A stretch of 64,000 bases of DNA. It comes from Diploscapter coronatus. Taxonomy: Eukaryota > Nematoda > Chromadorea > Rhabditida > Rhabditidae. The notes under the pieces were generated by a model. That model had not been told where the DNA came from. It saw only the letters and a list, made by a program, of their open reading frames with translations, and did no database searches. A program made the position numbers and the translations under genes. The stretch lies in contig OZ038422.1 in the NCBI GenBank assembly GCA_964036155.1, positions 75,973,201-76,037,200 of the forward strand. Direction: 5' to 3'. Positions 34,231 through 45,754 of this stretch are shown here, piece by piece (the stretch's first letter is position 1; the number at the start of each line of letters is the position of its first letter).

Positions 34231-36016
34231 TTAGCTAACAAACAGATGTCTTCCGGTTTGGGAATTTCTTGGAGAATTATGTTTGCTGGTTCTTGCACTA
34301 GCTGTGTCTACGAATAAGACGTCGTCCAACGCTGGCGAATAGGCCGATAAAATTCGGCCGGATTCGATTACCTGAAAATAACTGCTTTTTTTATTTTCTA
34401 TAAATACCCATATCTTAAAATTTTATACAATAAAAATTAATTTAGCCTAAAAGTTAATATTCTTATATTTACAAATATTTTTAAAATAGACTTAATCAGA
34501 GAGTTTAAAAATCTTAAAAATTAGCATAAATTGGATACCTCTTTATCTAGTTTGCCAATAAGGCCAGCTTTTGCTAGGGCTTGAAGTTGAGCCATACCAG
34601 CAGAGAGACCAAGTATGCCTTTATTAACGCTGATGGACTGAGCGGCCTATATTTAAGGGAATATGTGAAATCTTTAGGGGTATAAGATCTCAGATGTACT
34701 AAATCTCTAAAGAATACGCACAACTTTTATATATGAAATCTCTAGGAATATATCAAATCTATTGCTATATGAGATCTTTTGAAATAAATGAAATCAGATA
34801 TATCAAACTCAGAAAACATAAAATCCCTAACCTGTATCATTTTTCCAGCCAACTGTTTTGCCTTACCAACTCCCCTTCCCATATAATGCACATTGTTAAT
34901 GAGCTCAGCCGCAACGAAATCGATGGTAATCGTTACCAAAATGATACCTATTACCAGAAACACGATCAGGTGGCCCACACTGATTTGGGGCTGAAATGGT
35001 GGCACTATCGCTACAAATGGTATTTTTAACCAAAAATGGTGCAAACTTACAAAAGTATCGCCAAACCCAATGGTAAATATTGAAGTTAAGGAAAAATATA
35101 TAGCATCCGTGAATGGTATATCTCCGTTGTAGTGGAAGTAGAGCCCATAAAATATTGGGTACAAGAATAAAACGCCCAGAAATATGATGGTAGGGATGGT
35201 ATTCGACTGAAGATTCAACAAAATGATTAAAAAAAACTCAGCATTTTGGCAACCATTACATCATTGAATATATCAATAATGAACTGAGATATGAATTTTC
35301 CCGTGTCAGCCATGGTGACCAAAATCAATGGTATACCAATGATGCCGTAAACGATCAAGAGAATCTTCCCAGTAGGAGATTCAGGCCAAACATGGCCGAA
35401 CCCTGAAATGATAGCATATTGCCATTTTATACCAAATAGTAATGGGCTACCAACTGGTATAACAGTGGTAGTTGTGAACAGTATCGCTGAACCGAAGGTC
35501 CACATATCTGAAAAGTAAATTCAACTTTGTTTATTAATATTTAGATACCTCTTTCCGTGCTGTAATTGGTAAAATGAGATTCAAAAACGTGGGCGTAATG
35601 GGGGTTCTGATTTTTCGAATATTTTTTAGATTGGAAATTTCAAACCTCGAATAAGATGAACATTTTCTCGACATATTCGTCCACTGCTTCTTCGGGATCG
35701 AAATCTCTGTCACTTGTTGACTCTAATAACTTCTAAAATCATTAACCAATAAGTTTAATTGTATAAAACGAACGGCTTTCAGATTTTCATATTCCTGAAG
35801 AGCGTCGTTTCTCAGTTGAAGTTCAATAGGCCGTTCGATAGATTGGAACAGAATAGCTCCCAGGAAGACGTATAAAATGCATGTTAGAATTAGGCCAATA
35901 TGAATCAACGTAGCTCGTGAAGTCTAAAATTGAAATAAAATCCTTGAACTAAATTTAAGACCTACCAATTTCTGAATAAAAGTCTTATCGTCTTCATCTT
36001 TTTCACAGTCGCTCAT
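34231..36016 (-). CDS. Two-pore-domain potassium channel (TWK family)
   Basis: Ten in-phase exons (35966-36016, 35774-35923, 35646-35732, 35549-35606, 35451-35507, 35260-35402, 35051-35206, 34832-34990, 34539-34646, 34231-34371) encode 369 residues. Order: TM1 with GAILFQSIERP, a large extracellular cap with SHFTNYSTERD, pore 1 (WTFGSAILFTTTTVIPVGFG), TM2 (LLIVYGIIGIPLILV, MADTGKF), TM3, pore 2 (YFSLTSIFTIGFGD), TM4 (HLIVFLVIGIILVTITIDFV) and a cytoplasmic tail. Pore 2 is canonical TIGFG; pore 1 reads PVGFG, with Pro where TTIGYG has Thr. Plasma-membrane leak K+ channel expected. The exon 6 donor could be 35254 instead of 35260 (two codons different). Confidence 0.93.
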
Positions 36017-37262
36017 AGCTAAGGGCTCATAGATTTAGATATTTTCAAATTTCAATTAGCCTCAGTCTGAATATTAAATCGAATTCAACCTTTGCTACAT
36101 TATATAAACCTGAAGACTAAATAAAAGTGGAAAGAGAAAGAAAATATTACGGGGTCATTTTCGACAAATGGGGGGTTGCAAGTAAAAGAGTAAGTAATCT
36201 GAGGTGAAATAGTATGTGGATTTCAGAGGATATGAGAAGTCCCCTATCCGGAGTGGGGATAATAACAAAGGGGCTTTATTTTAAGGACCCTGATATTGAC
36301 ATTATTCATAAACATATAACAACTTAAAAATACAATATTTTTTACTATTTAAATTCTTCCCTTATGCATTTTTGAACAAGGAAGCATAGTTTTTAAATAG
36401 TGAAATCTGATCGCTTTTTCAAGGAGTTTAACAATTTAAAAGTATGCGAAAGAAGAATGGAATCTACATGAAAACTAATGCAACCTAAGCAACTAACGAA
36501 AGAGGTGAAGTTCATTAGAAAATACTGCACACCATTTTTATTATCGCCGGTTTTTATGGGTTTCTATAAAACTGAATAGGTAAGCAAGTCAAAAATTAAT
36601 TAGGTATATATGGGTCCAAAGGCCCGAAATTATGGATATCATAAAAGAAGGATACATAAACTTAATATGAATAGGTGAAAATATATTCGTAAAATGTATG
36701 CTTTTCATTTCTATAACTGCTATTTTTATTGCTATCTTCACGTCTTTTCTCTGCATACTAATTACTCTTTTCATTCATGGAATTTAATTCGTGTTATACT
36801 TTCGAACCTTCTTCTCATATGTCAGAAAAAATCTGCACCAATGCTAAATATCAAAGAAAATTACTGCCACTTTTCGTAGAGAAAACTCGAAGTTTTATTA
36901 GCTTTCAAAAGAGTGGGCGTGGCATATTTCCAAAAAAGTGGGCGGGGCGTTTCAAAAGATCAAGGTGGTCAAAGACATCACCGATAACCGGATGTACTTA
37001 TTAACCTTTTCCTGCCTCTTTTTCGTCTCTTCATTTTCATACTATTTCTCTCGCGGACTAAAAAACACAACAACTGACGCGAATCTATATAAAAAATGTG
37101 GCAGGTTAGAGTTAATGTAAAAATAAGAGACTGAAAGAAATAGAAAATTGCCAATACCCATGCCCTAGGCTCTATGAAAACATCGTCTACTTTCTGATCC
37201 CCTAATTATTATGTAAGTTATCGATAATCACTCCTAGCTCAATATTTAATTACCCCAATTAA
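36017..37262. other. Intergenic between divergent K+ channel and STE24-like genes
   Basis: Probably contains both promoters. Two GGGCGTGG/GGGCGGGG boxes lie at about 36914-36948. No exons recognised. Confidence 0.5.
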
Positions 37263-39232
37263 ATGGAGCCAGACACTTTATTCAATGCAATTATCGGATT
37301 CAACTGGGCTGTTTTCCTATGGGAGTGCTTCTTGAAGTGTCGGCAGATTTATAGCTTAACTGAACTTGAGAAAAGGCCAAGGGAACTAGAGGAATTCATT
37401 AGCGAAGAGGTAATTAGGGTAATTAGCTAGTTGGTTATCACAATTATGCCAATTTAGAGCTACCTATCTACTAGAGAGCATTGTATCAGTGAGCTGAAGT
37501 TTCTTATGATTTATGAACTATTTTGGCTATCTTTATTGACAGTACGTTGAAAATATATTTTTTTAATAATTTTATTTCCCAGCTAACCCTCTATTACGAT
37601 TGGCTATCAGATTTATGGTACAGCGAAGATGAAAGTTTTGTGCATACCGTCGTATTTTTACTCACCGTAGCCGTTATTATTCAAAGTATTGATTTGCCTT
37701 GGAAAATGTAAGCTTAAAGTTAAAATTTTACTTTCATTTTGAAGAATTTTGGGTATCAAATCACTTCCATAGAGATTACGGGTCATAACTTCAACGTGCG
37801 TAGGGCGATCGAGAATTTTTTCAAGTCTAAGGTTTATTTTTGCAATATTTTTAGAACAAATTCTAAAATTTCAGATTCTATATTTACTATCCCTACCGAT
37901 TATTCTAATACCAGCAGTGCGGATTTTTAGTTGGATCGATGAAAACGATAGTAAATTATAACACCTAGTTTAAATTTAGAATTTATGCCTTAGATGAATA
38001 TTTAATTCTCTCCGTATGGTTTATCCATTTCCTATATTCGCTCGCTAGTCAATATCGCATCTTTCATAGGAAAGGTGTAGAGTTACCTGCTGGTGAATTG
38101 AAGGTAAACTTTTAAGATAAATAAAAATATCCTTTATTATAATGTCTAAACCTCTATTTTATTAGTAATTTATTGTAGGCTAAAATTTCAGGACCGTATC
38201 ACAGATTTGGCTTTTGCGAGCCACTTTGATTTGAAAGGAATTTATGTATTCGATAACACGAATTCCGGGAAATTTTCGCATAAAGTCCTGTTGGCCGGGT
38301 ATGGTGATCGGAAAAGAATTATTTTGAGTGACTCTTTGTTATCTGATGAGGAGAAGGCTATCGTAAATGCTACAACTTAAAACAAATGGAAATCCCTGTA
38401 TTCAGATTCAAAAACAACTAAATCCAAGGAGATTAAGCCTATCGAGGACACCGTCAAGCGCCCCCGACATGAAAATGATCCAAAATGGAAATGCTAAAGA
38501 GGATAAAAAGGTAATTTTTTAAAGAAATGATTTTTGATAAAAAAAAAAAAAAAAACATTGAGCCTTCAGCGTTTTTCGATGGACGAGTTGACCGCCCTGA
38601 TCTCCTACCAACTAGGCCATTGGGCCAACATGAACATCATCAAACAGGTGATGGTGAATGAGACCATTTGGCTCATCGGGCTGATTATCGTCGTTTATTT
38701 CTGCGATTGGCTGGATTTTTATGAGGTTCTAAATTATCTTATTCAAGGTTTTAAAAGATGATTTTTTATTAAATAAAATTTCTAGGCCTTTGATTTTCAC
38801 GATGCTCCACTGATAGTTGGTTTTTGTCTGGCCCAGATTTTAGTGAATGTACCCTATTCTAAGGCAAATATATTATATTATTTGTTTAGAGAATATTGAA
38901 ATTTAGGTAATGTCAATTCTCACGAATATTTTCGTGCGAAAATGCGACGCAGAGGTCGATAGATTCATTGCCGATTTGAGTTACTATGAATATTATCTTT
39001 CGGCTTTAAAGAAAACAGAAAAGGTACTAAATTTTAATACAAAAGATACTCGCAATTTAATTCGAAATATTTTATTTAAATGACATCTAAAAATTTATTT
39101 CAAATTAATAAAAAATATTAACAATTTTAGAACCCGAAAAATTTATTGCTAAATGATTGGGTCTACGCTCTATTCACTATTCCGCATCTGACCCTGATCG
39201 AGAAAACTGCGACTTACAAAAAGAGGCAATGA
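37263..39232 (+). CDS. STE24/ZMPSTE24-like (M48 CAAX prenyl protease) paralogue lacking catalytic residues; possible pseudogene
   Basis: Exons 37263-37409, 37458-37541, 37583-37707, about 37745-37831, 37875-37950, about 37980-38103, 38192-38362, 38406-38510, 38570-38725, 38786-38863, 38907-39023, 39131-39232. It follows STE24 throughout: FNWAVFLWECFLKCRQIY at the N-terminus, YYDWLSDLWY, VVFLLTVAVIIQSIDLPWKM, ELPAGELK, FDNTNSGKFSHKVLLAGYGD, SDSLLSDEEKAI and a C-terminal LLNDWVYALFTIPH. But HELGHW is YQLGHW, and the EFQAD zinc ligand region reads DAEVD. Two junctions (37707/37745 and 37950/37980) are one base short of frame with GT-AG splicing, and one intron (38864-38906) is GC-AG. An ER/nuclear membrane pseudoenzyme or a young pseudogene are both possible. 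Confidence 0.8.
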
Positions 39233-39477
39233 TGATGTAATTTAAATATAGCATTCTTATATATGATAATAAATATATTGAAAATACGAATTTCATACTT
39301 CTATAACCCCGTTTCAAAGAGTGAACATATAAATTATAGCAAGAAAAATCGAAGAATTTGAACTCTTGAAAAATTCTTAACATTCAGAAAAGTTTTTAAA
39401 ATATAAAACATCGTTATTTAAATCAAAATCTGCATGAACTTTCAAAAAATCCATTTTAAATAGATATAAAATTAAAA

Positions 39478-41568
39478 TTATCGCTTTCTTTCCCTCAAAT
39501 ACTTTGCTAATTTTACCGCTCCGTACTTCGCCAGACAACTTTCATGAATCAGACTGAATTCAGTCGCCTGTAAATTGCCACCAGGATTTATCTCATAGTG
39601 AAACAACAGATATCCGTGCCTAAAAATTGTGCTTCATTCCTTTTGCATAGAAAGGGAGCGTGGCTTACAGGGACATCATTTTCAGTAGTCCTACTACTTT
39701 CTTAACTGTTCCGTGGATTTCTATTAGAATCTGAAAAAAGTCACTAAAAACAAGGTTTGCGTTAAATGTGTTCCTTTGCTAAATATAATTAAATTTCTTT
39801 TGTTATTTATCAACGAAGCAGATTTGAAATTTTACATTAAAAATACCTGACAAACAGTGTTCTTCTCCAAAAACGGTATTAAAACGTTGAATTCAGCGCC
39901 TTCAATGTCGATTTTCAAAAGTTCGACCGAAGTTATTCCTTCGCTTTTCATAAGATCGACTAAATTAAAAGAATAAAGATATTAATCTAGTTAATCCAGA
40001 TCCAAATCAAATAAGGCATTATAAATGATGAAAATTGGTATCTGGGCGACTTGTGACCAAATTTAGCGTGGAACCCCCGTAAATTTTTGCTAAAAACCTC
40101 CTAGGCTCGAAAATTGAACGAACTCTTAGTTTTTTCGGTTATCTGGAAACCGCACGACATTCAAAATCTCAAGACATGCGAAATAGTGCATGATTTGGGT
40201 AAAGTAATAAGTGGTAGGATTTCTTTTTCCACACTATTTCGCACATCATAAGTTCTTGAATGTCATGCGGTTTCCAATTGTGGTTTTGTCAATTATTTTA
40301 ATGAACCTAGAACATACTATCTACTACATTTCCTTAATAGTAATATCTTAAAAAGAGTTAATTTTTCATTGATTAACAAGTCTTACAAATAGTTGATTCA
40401 TTTTTAGATTTATTCGTTTCCTTAGATAACGTCACTTGTGACGATTTTCCGTTGATCGAGTTAAACGTTGACTGTAGCAACATTCTACCGTTCTAAACAT
40501 TTCTCTCAACTTGACTTTTCAAAATTACGCTTAAATTACCTGCTCGTACCCGAATATTCTACATCTTTTGTTAGTGTATTCCTGAATAGCCCTATCGAAA
40601 GATACTTCTCCGTTTAGACCCAGGGAGAAAATACTTAATTAATTTAAAATTATCTAAACTCTAATTTAAAATAGAAATTACTTGCATCCCTCTGGTAATT
40701 TTCCAGGGTTACATATCCATTTTCCTCCATCGTAAATACTTCCTAGTCTAATTCTACCAGGACATATGGCCTAAAATTTCAAACTAAAAATATATGTATA
40801 TATATTTATAGAAGCTGCTAAAGTGCTAAATTTTTACATAAGACTTGCGCGTTCAACAGATTTTTACAAAATTACAATTTCTCAGGTCCGAGCTAGAAAA
40901 TTCAGGTTAGGAAGATCGGACCTAGCTACGAATTTGGATTTTTGTACATTTCGATGAGAAGGCTAATTTTGAAACTTGGGTCCGGAGGCGAGAGGAGTGA
41001 GTTTAGGTAAAATAGTCTTCTAGGGGGTCAAAAGTGCCATTTTCTTATAAGGAAAGTTTCTGAAGTGTTCGCCTCCGATTTGGTTGGCTTCTTCGCTAAG
41101 AGGGCATTTCATGATGCTTTCTTAGTGAAAAAATCAGCCAAATTGGAGACAGACGCTTCAAAAACTTCTCTTGCTAGATTTCTGTTCTACAGGAAGTTTA
41201 ATTGAGCATTTTCACCTCAGGCGCCAAGACATTGAACATATTATTATCGGGCCAGTCCCTTGAGAAGAAGCCTATTCTTTGTTTGGCCTGTTCCAAATAT
41301 TCTTGAATAATATCTGGAGGTATCTTGACGGCTATTTCATTGTCATTCTCTTGCTAAAATTCAGGTCTAAATTAATCTTACAAAAATTTCTAACTTTACA
41401 TTTCTAACTAATTCCTTCACGGATGTAACTAGAGAAGTAAATCGCTCTAAATTTAAAATTTAGGATTTTAAAATTTTCCAAAGACTTACCATTCTGAACA
41501 CTATCATAAGCGAACCAAATTAGAATGTTTACGGCGAAAAAAGCAAGTAGGACTAATACAGTTTGCAT
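39478..41568 (-). CDS. FkbM-type methyltransferase-like protein, membrane-anchored
   Basis: Nine in-phase exons (41490-41568, 41400-41446, 41216-41353, 40682-40770, 40540-40633, 40387-40492, 39847-39959, 39669-39730, 39478-39619) encode 289 residues. Residues 1-20 ([20 protein letters not shown]) form a signal-anchor. Then come the nematode FkbM hallmarks: [44 protein letters not shown] (the acidic strand after the SAM fold), and a C-terminal [14 protein letters not shown] with ATEFSLIHE. The family is widespread in Caenorhabditis; substrate unknown. SAM-dependent methyl transfer in the secretory pathway is inferred. Introns carry hairpin repeats at 39763, 40143 and 41050. Confidence 0.88.
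39763..39835. repeat. Palindromic MITE-like element, family A, copy 3 (intronic)
   Basis: In an FkbM-gene intron. AATGTGTTCCTTTGCTAAAT is mirrored by ATTTATCAACGAAGCAGATT, matching the arms at 3493, 10530 and 50039. Confidence 0.55.
40143..40276. repeat. Palindromic MITE-like element, family B, copy 1 (intronic)
   Basis: CTGGAAACCGCACGACATTC opens the element and GAATGTCATGCGGTTTCC closes it as inverse. The inner CATGCGAAATAGTG pairs with CACTATTTCGCACAT. A related copy is at 61407-61519. It lies in the FkbM gene intron 39960-40386. Confidence 0.7.
41050..41170. repeat. Foldback repeat in FkbM gene intron
   Basis: AAGTTTCTGAAGTGTTCGCC at about 41054 is mirrored by CAGACGCTTCAAAAACTTCT ending at about 41169, with CCGATTTGGTTGG against CAGCCAAATTGG inside. 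Arms about 55 bases, roughly 75 percent complementary. Confidence 0.6.
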
Positions 41569-42084
41569 TATTTTTCAGTAACACATCTGAAAGTGGAACT
41601 TTAGATAATTTGGAAAATTCGTTCAGCGTAATTTTTCTTTGTTATTGACTTTTCGTCTTTTCATGTGTTGAATTAGCATATGCTCAGTTTGATTACTGAA
41701 GATTTGGAAGTAAGCTATTTTTTGATCTGCTTCGTTTTGTTCTGGTGAGTCTCAAAAGAGTCAACGTTGTCCTTTTTAGTTATGACGAAAATGATGTTGA
41801 GTTGAGAGCGAGTGCCGAAAAAGGGTAAAATTGATAGTAAAGTAGGGACTACGAATAAGACTAAGAAAACGCTTACGAATACGAATAACGACAACGACAA
41901 ATACAACGAAGTTTTTACGTTCCAACAATGTTTTTCGACATGGCTGTCAACGATTTTGTTAAATTTAAAGTCCACGAGCACAATCAAAGTCATAACGAGA
42001 AAGCTTCTTATGTAGATATAGCGATTTGGCAAATGATTCATTATCATTTCTTTGCGCTTCAAGATGATCACTTGCAGTACGTTC

Positions 42085-42600
42085 GAGATTTTATAATTTC
42101 AAATGCTACGTTTATGATTCATGTCAAGAAATATGCGAAATCATAACAGGCGTTCACTCAATGCTAATAGTAAAAAGTGACCAAGAAATTGCCAGACAAA
42201 ATGATCACGTTAGTTGTGGAGCATTTGTATGCTATTACGCTACGAAAATTTTGAGCAATGATAGCTGACCCTTTCCGCCAAATTTTACGATTCACGATTT
42301 TCGCCTAACGATTTACGATAGTTTACGTCCAGGCCAAAGAAATATGTCGAATGTAAACGTTCCAAGTTTATCCTCTTCTATAGCTAATTTGTCAACGAAT
42401 ACTCCAGCAAAAAGAGGTAGAAATAGGAAAAGCGATGTTGAAAAAATCGGCTAGAAGAAACGAAGCGAAAAATTCCGAGGAAAAACGAAGCTTTTAGCTG
42501 CCAATAACGAAAACGGAGAAAAACGTTCATTGGGAGATAGAGATAAGGGATGTAGTGCGTGTAAAATTTGACATTTTGCAGATGCGTATAAGTCAAAAGT
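42085..42600 (+). pseudogene. Relic of a Ulp1/SENP-type (C48) cysteine protease, probably from a transposon
   Basis: One frame reads KCYVYDSCQE (the Asp strand), then SDQEIARQNDHVSCGAFVCY, matching the C48 motif Q-N-D-x-x-x-C-G-x-F around the catalytic Cys. The frame continues to NLSTNTPAKRGRNRKSDVEK with an in-frame TGA between, and stops again. The upstream histidine region is frame-shifted. Ulp1-type domains occur in host SUMO proteases and in several DNA transposons; decay and the adjacent palindrome favour a transposon origin. Limits of the relic are approximate. Confidence 0.5.
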
Positions 42601-42793
42601 AATACGTATGGCTCTTGCCGCTCTCACGGTAAATTTGTAGAAGATAAGTTCAATGATTCTCCGCTAACGTTGAAAGAGCTATTTATGCATGAGCACGAAT
42701 TTAGCAAATTTGCACGGAAATATTCGAAACGTTAATAGTGCGTTTGCATTTGGTAGTATGAAAGCAGAAACTGTCAATTTTCCTTCGGGAACG

Positions 42794-44832
42794 CATATAA
42801 GAAGTTATTTATAAAAATCGAGTATGGGGTGGTACCCAAGAAGTCGACTCTCAAGTTTCGAGCTGATATTTTGTCCCTGAGGGTTTTCGACCACGCTAAT
42901 TACGAATCTGACGGTTAAAACCCGATCCGACCACTTGTTCCGCCTGTTCCGGAAGGTACGCATTCGGTACTTCCGGAAAATTATATTTTCGTTATTCGGC
43001 ATGGGAAAAATTCAAATTTGGTATCAAAATGATCGAAGAGACTAGCTGAACACGATTCTGAAAAGATTTCGTCGAAATGACACCGAACAAAGAAGTTATG
43101 ATGAACATAGTGAAACATATGGAAAATGCCATATTGAATTTTCGCTTCTTTTAATTTTTAATTTTTTAAAAGCCTTAGGTTCCATGAGTTATTTACACTG
43201 GAAAGTAGCTCATGTCTTCTAGTTTCTGAAACACTTTGCCGTTTTCCTATAGACTGCCCGCTAGCAGAGAAATTCTCCTTCTTCGAAGAGTTGTCATGAC
43301 TCACTTTTGCCTAGTTTGATTTTAAAAATTCATAACTTCCAAGATTCACGACTAAATTTTATAATTCTTTTTGTTTGATTAAGATGAATATCTAGTTTAT
43401 CAAATATCAAAGAACAAAATTTTTTGAATACCAATTTCTGCCGAAATGCGCACTTTTCGCGTCTTGATTGTGTACTTTTCAACCTGTCCTGGGTTTACGC
43501 GTAAATGATGTTGGGAAAAATTCGTCCTTTCGGTATTTTGTGTAGAATGACATGACGAACAACTTTTATCATTGGACTAACCCCGAATTCTTTATCGTTT
43601 GAGCTCCAGAATTTTTTGAAGTTCGACGACTAATTATTGCAAAGTGCCTTTAGGGCAGTAAATTTTCAAAATTCATATCTTCCTGTGTGTGCACATTCTA
43701 GAATAAGTTCTGGAATAAAAGTTGATCAACTTGAAGAGCTCTACAAGATTTCATAGAAAATTTCGATATTAACTCACATTACACTTATAAACACAGTACG
43801 GGTATAAAGGGTAACTTAGGCTAATTTCTTCCGCCAAAATTAATTTCTAAAAATTTTCTTTATACTTAGAATTTATTCTCCTACTCAAGATCTACAAAAT
43901 AAAAAAATAATCATGAAATTTTGTCAGAAATATAGGAAAATATAATTTTTGAAAATAACGTATAAAAGGACATTATGCTGAATTTGACTGTTGCACTTCA
44001 AAAAATTCTGGAGCTCATAAGAATGTGAATCCGAGATCGATCCTAAAGAAAAACTGTTCACCATATCCATCTACGCAACATACTGGAAGGACGAATTTTT
44101 CCCAACATCATTTACGCGTAAACGCAGTACGGATAGAAAAGTACGCAATCAATATGCGAAAAGTGCGCATTTCTGCAGAAGTTGGTATTCAAAAAAATTT
44201 TCCTTTTGATATTTGATAAACTAGATATTCATCTTAATCAAACAAAAAGAATTATAAAATTTAGTCGTGAATCTTGGAAGTTATGAATTTTTAAAATCAA
44301 ACTAGGCAAAAGTGAGTCATGACAACTCTTCGAAGAAGGAGAATTTCTCTGCTAGCGGGCAGTCTATAGGAAAACGGCAAAGTGTTTCAGAAACTAGAAG
44401 ACATGAGCTACTTTCCAGTGTAAATAACTCATGGAACCTAAGGCTTTTAAAAAATTAAAAATTAAAAGAAGCGAAAATTCAATATGGCATTTTCCATATG
44501 TTTCACTATGTTCATCATAACTTCTTTGTTCGGTGTCATTTCGACGAAATCTTTTCAGAATCGTGTTCAGCTAGTCTCTTCGATCATTTTGATACCAAAT
44601 TTGAATTTTTCCCATGCCGAATAACGAAAATATAATTTTCCGGAAGTACCGAATGCGGACCTTCCAGAACAAGCGGAACAAGTGGTCGGATCGGGTTTTA
44701 ACCGTCAGATTCGTAATCAGCGTGGTCGAAAACCCCCAGGGACAAAATATCAGCTCGAAACTTGAGGGTTGACTTCTTGGGTACCACCCCTCTCTATAAA
44801 AAACTCGATTTTTATAAATAACTTCTTATATG
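42794..44832. mobile_element. Long palindromic (foldback) element, about 735-base arms
   Basis: The left arm 42794-43528 starts CATATAAGAAGTTATTTATA; the right arm 44086-44832 is its near-perfect reverse complement and ends TATAAATAACTTCTTATATG. By eye the arms differ by only a few substitutions and short indels. Within the about 557-base spacer a further inverted pair exists (GAGCTCCAGAATTTTTTGAA at 43602 against its inverse near 43994). No intact ORF of known family lies inside. The structure fits a foldback or very long TIR non-autonomous transposon. No target duplication could be identified. Confidence 0.85.
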
Positions 44833-45754
44833 TAACTTCGTTGTTAGGAGGAACGAGAAATATTCACGATGCTTAGATTTAAAATTTCCAGATAATATTT
44901 CATTTATAACTGAGTTCGAAATGAAAAATTTGAGGGTTGATATTTAAACCTTCTATAGATAGATTCACCAGATATGTGAAATAGGCGAAAAATCGATAAA
45001 AATGAGATGAAAATTTAAAGAAAGTCCGATCCGGGCAAAATTTTTTATAAAGAGTTCGAAATAAGATCTTGACTGAAAACTATGGCATAAGTTTCGCTTA
45101 GATTGTTAAAATTGAAAGTAAAAAATGATTTTAAAGCGCGATTTTTGGAACGGAAATCTCATAAATATTCCCGCACATCTTTTTGAAATTTGATCATTGC
45201 ATCATTTAAATTTTATTGCATCATAGATGATTTTTGTTTACATATGTTTAGCACGCTGGGATATTTCATCGGAATTCAGTAATTCAATTCCGACGAAAAA
45301 TCGTATTTTCAGAGGGAAGCGGTAATAATTTCACGGCGACAACATTCAGAAATCGAGAAGATCAAATCTTAAATTTGCAAATTAAATTCGTCCATGACGT
45401 TCATCATTCAGAATGAAATAAAAGAGCATTCAAAGATTAGCCAACTAGGACAAAACGTTTCTTTTATCTAAGACTTTCTAATGAAAATCTACAACTTTTT
45501 AATATAATAACATAATTATACCATGCATTTCTAAGAGTATAGCCCACTTCATAAGAGTATATACGACAGAATGAAAAGATTTTTCAAAGACTCGATGAAA
45601 CTCGGAAATGCTTTATTTATTCAGCTTTTTTCTCTGGAAAAAACGATTATTTAAGCGAAAAATTTTGGGATCATTGAAAAATCAATTAAAATCATATTTA
45701 TGATAAAGTGGCTAATTAAGTGAACTAACTAAATACTTTAATTAACCAATTAAG

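Larger units (their letters stand above)
41569..45754. other. Repeat block between FkbM and DM-domain genes
   Basis: About 4.2 kb without an intact gene. It holds a Ulp1-type protease relic (42085-42600), the long palindrome (42794-44832), and about 900 bases of AT-rich DNA after it in which nothing is recognised. Confidence 0.6.

Noticed and set aside
41715..42071. 118-codon minus-strand ORF with hydrophobic stretches resembling GPCR TM4-TM5
   Set aside because: No flanking exons with other helices were found, no splice signals fit, and the opposite strand carries protease-relic sequence.
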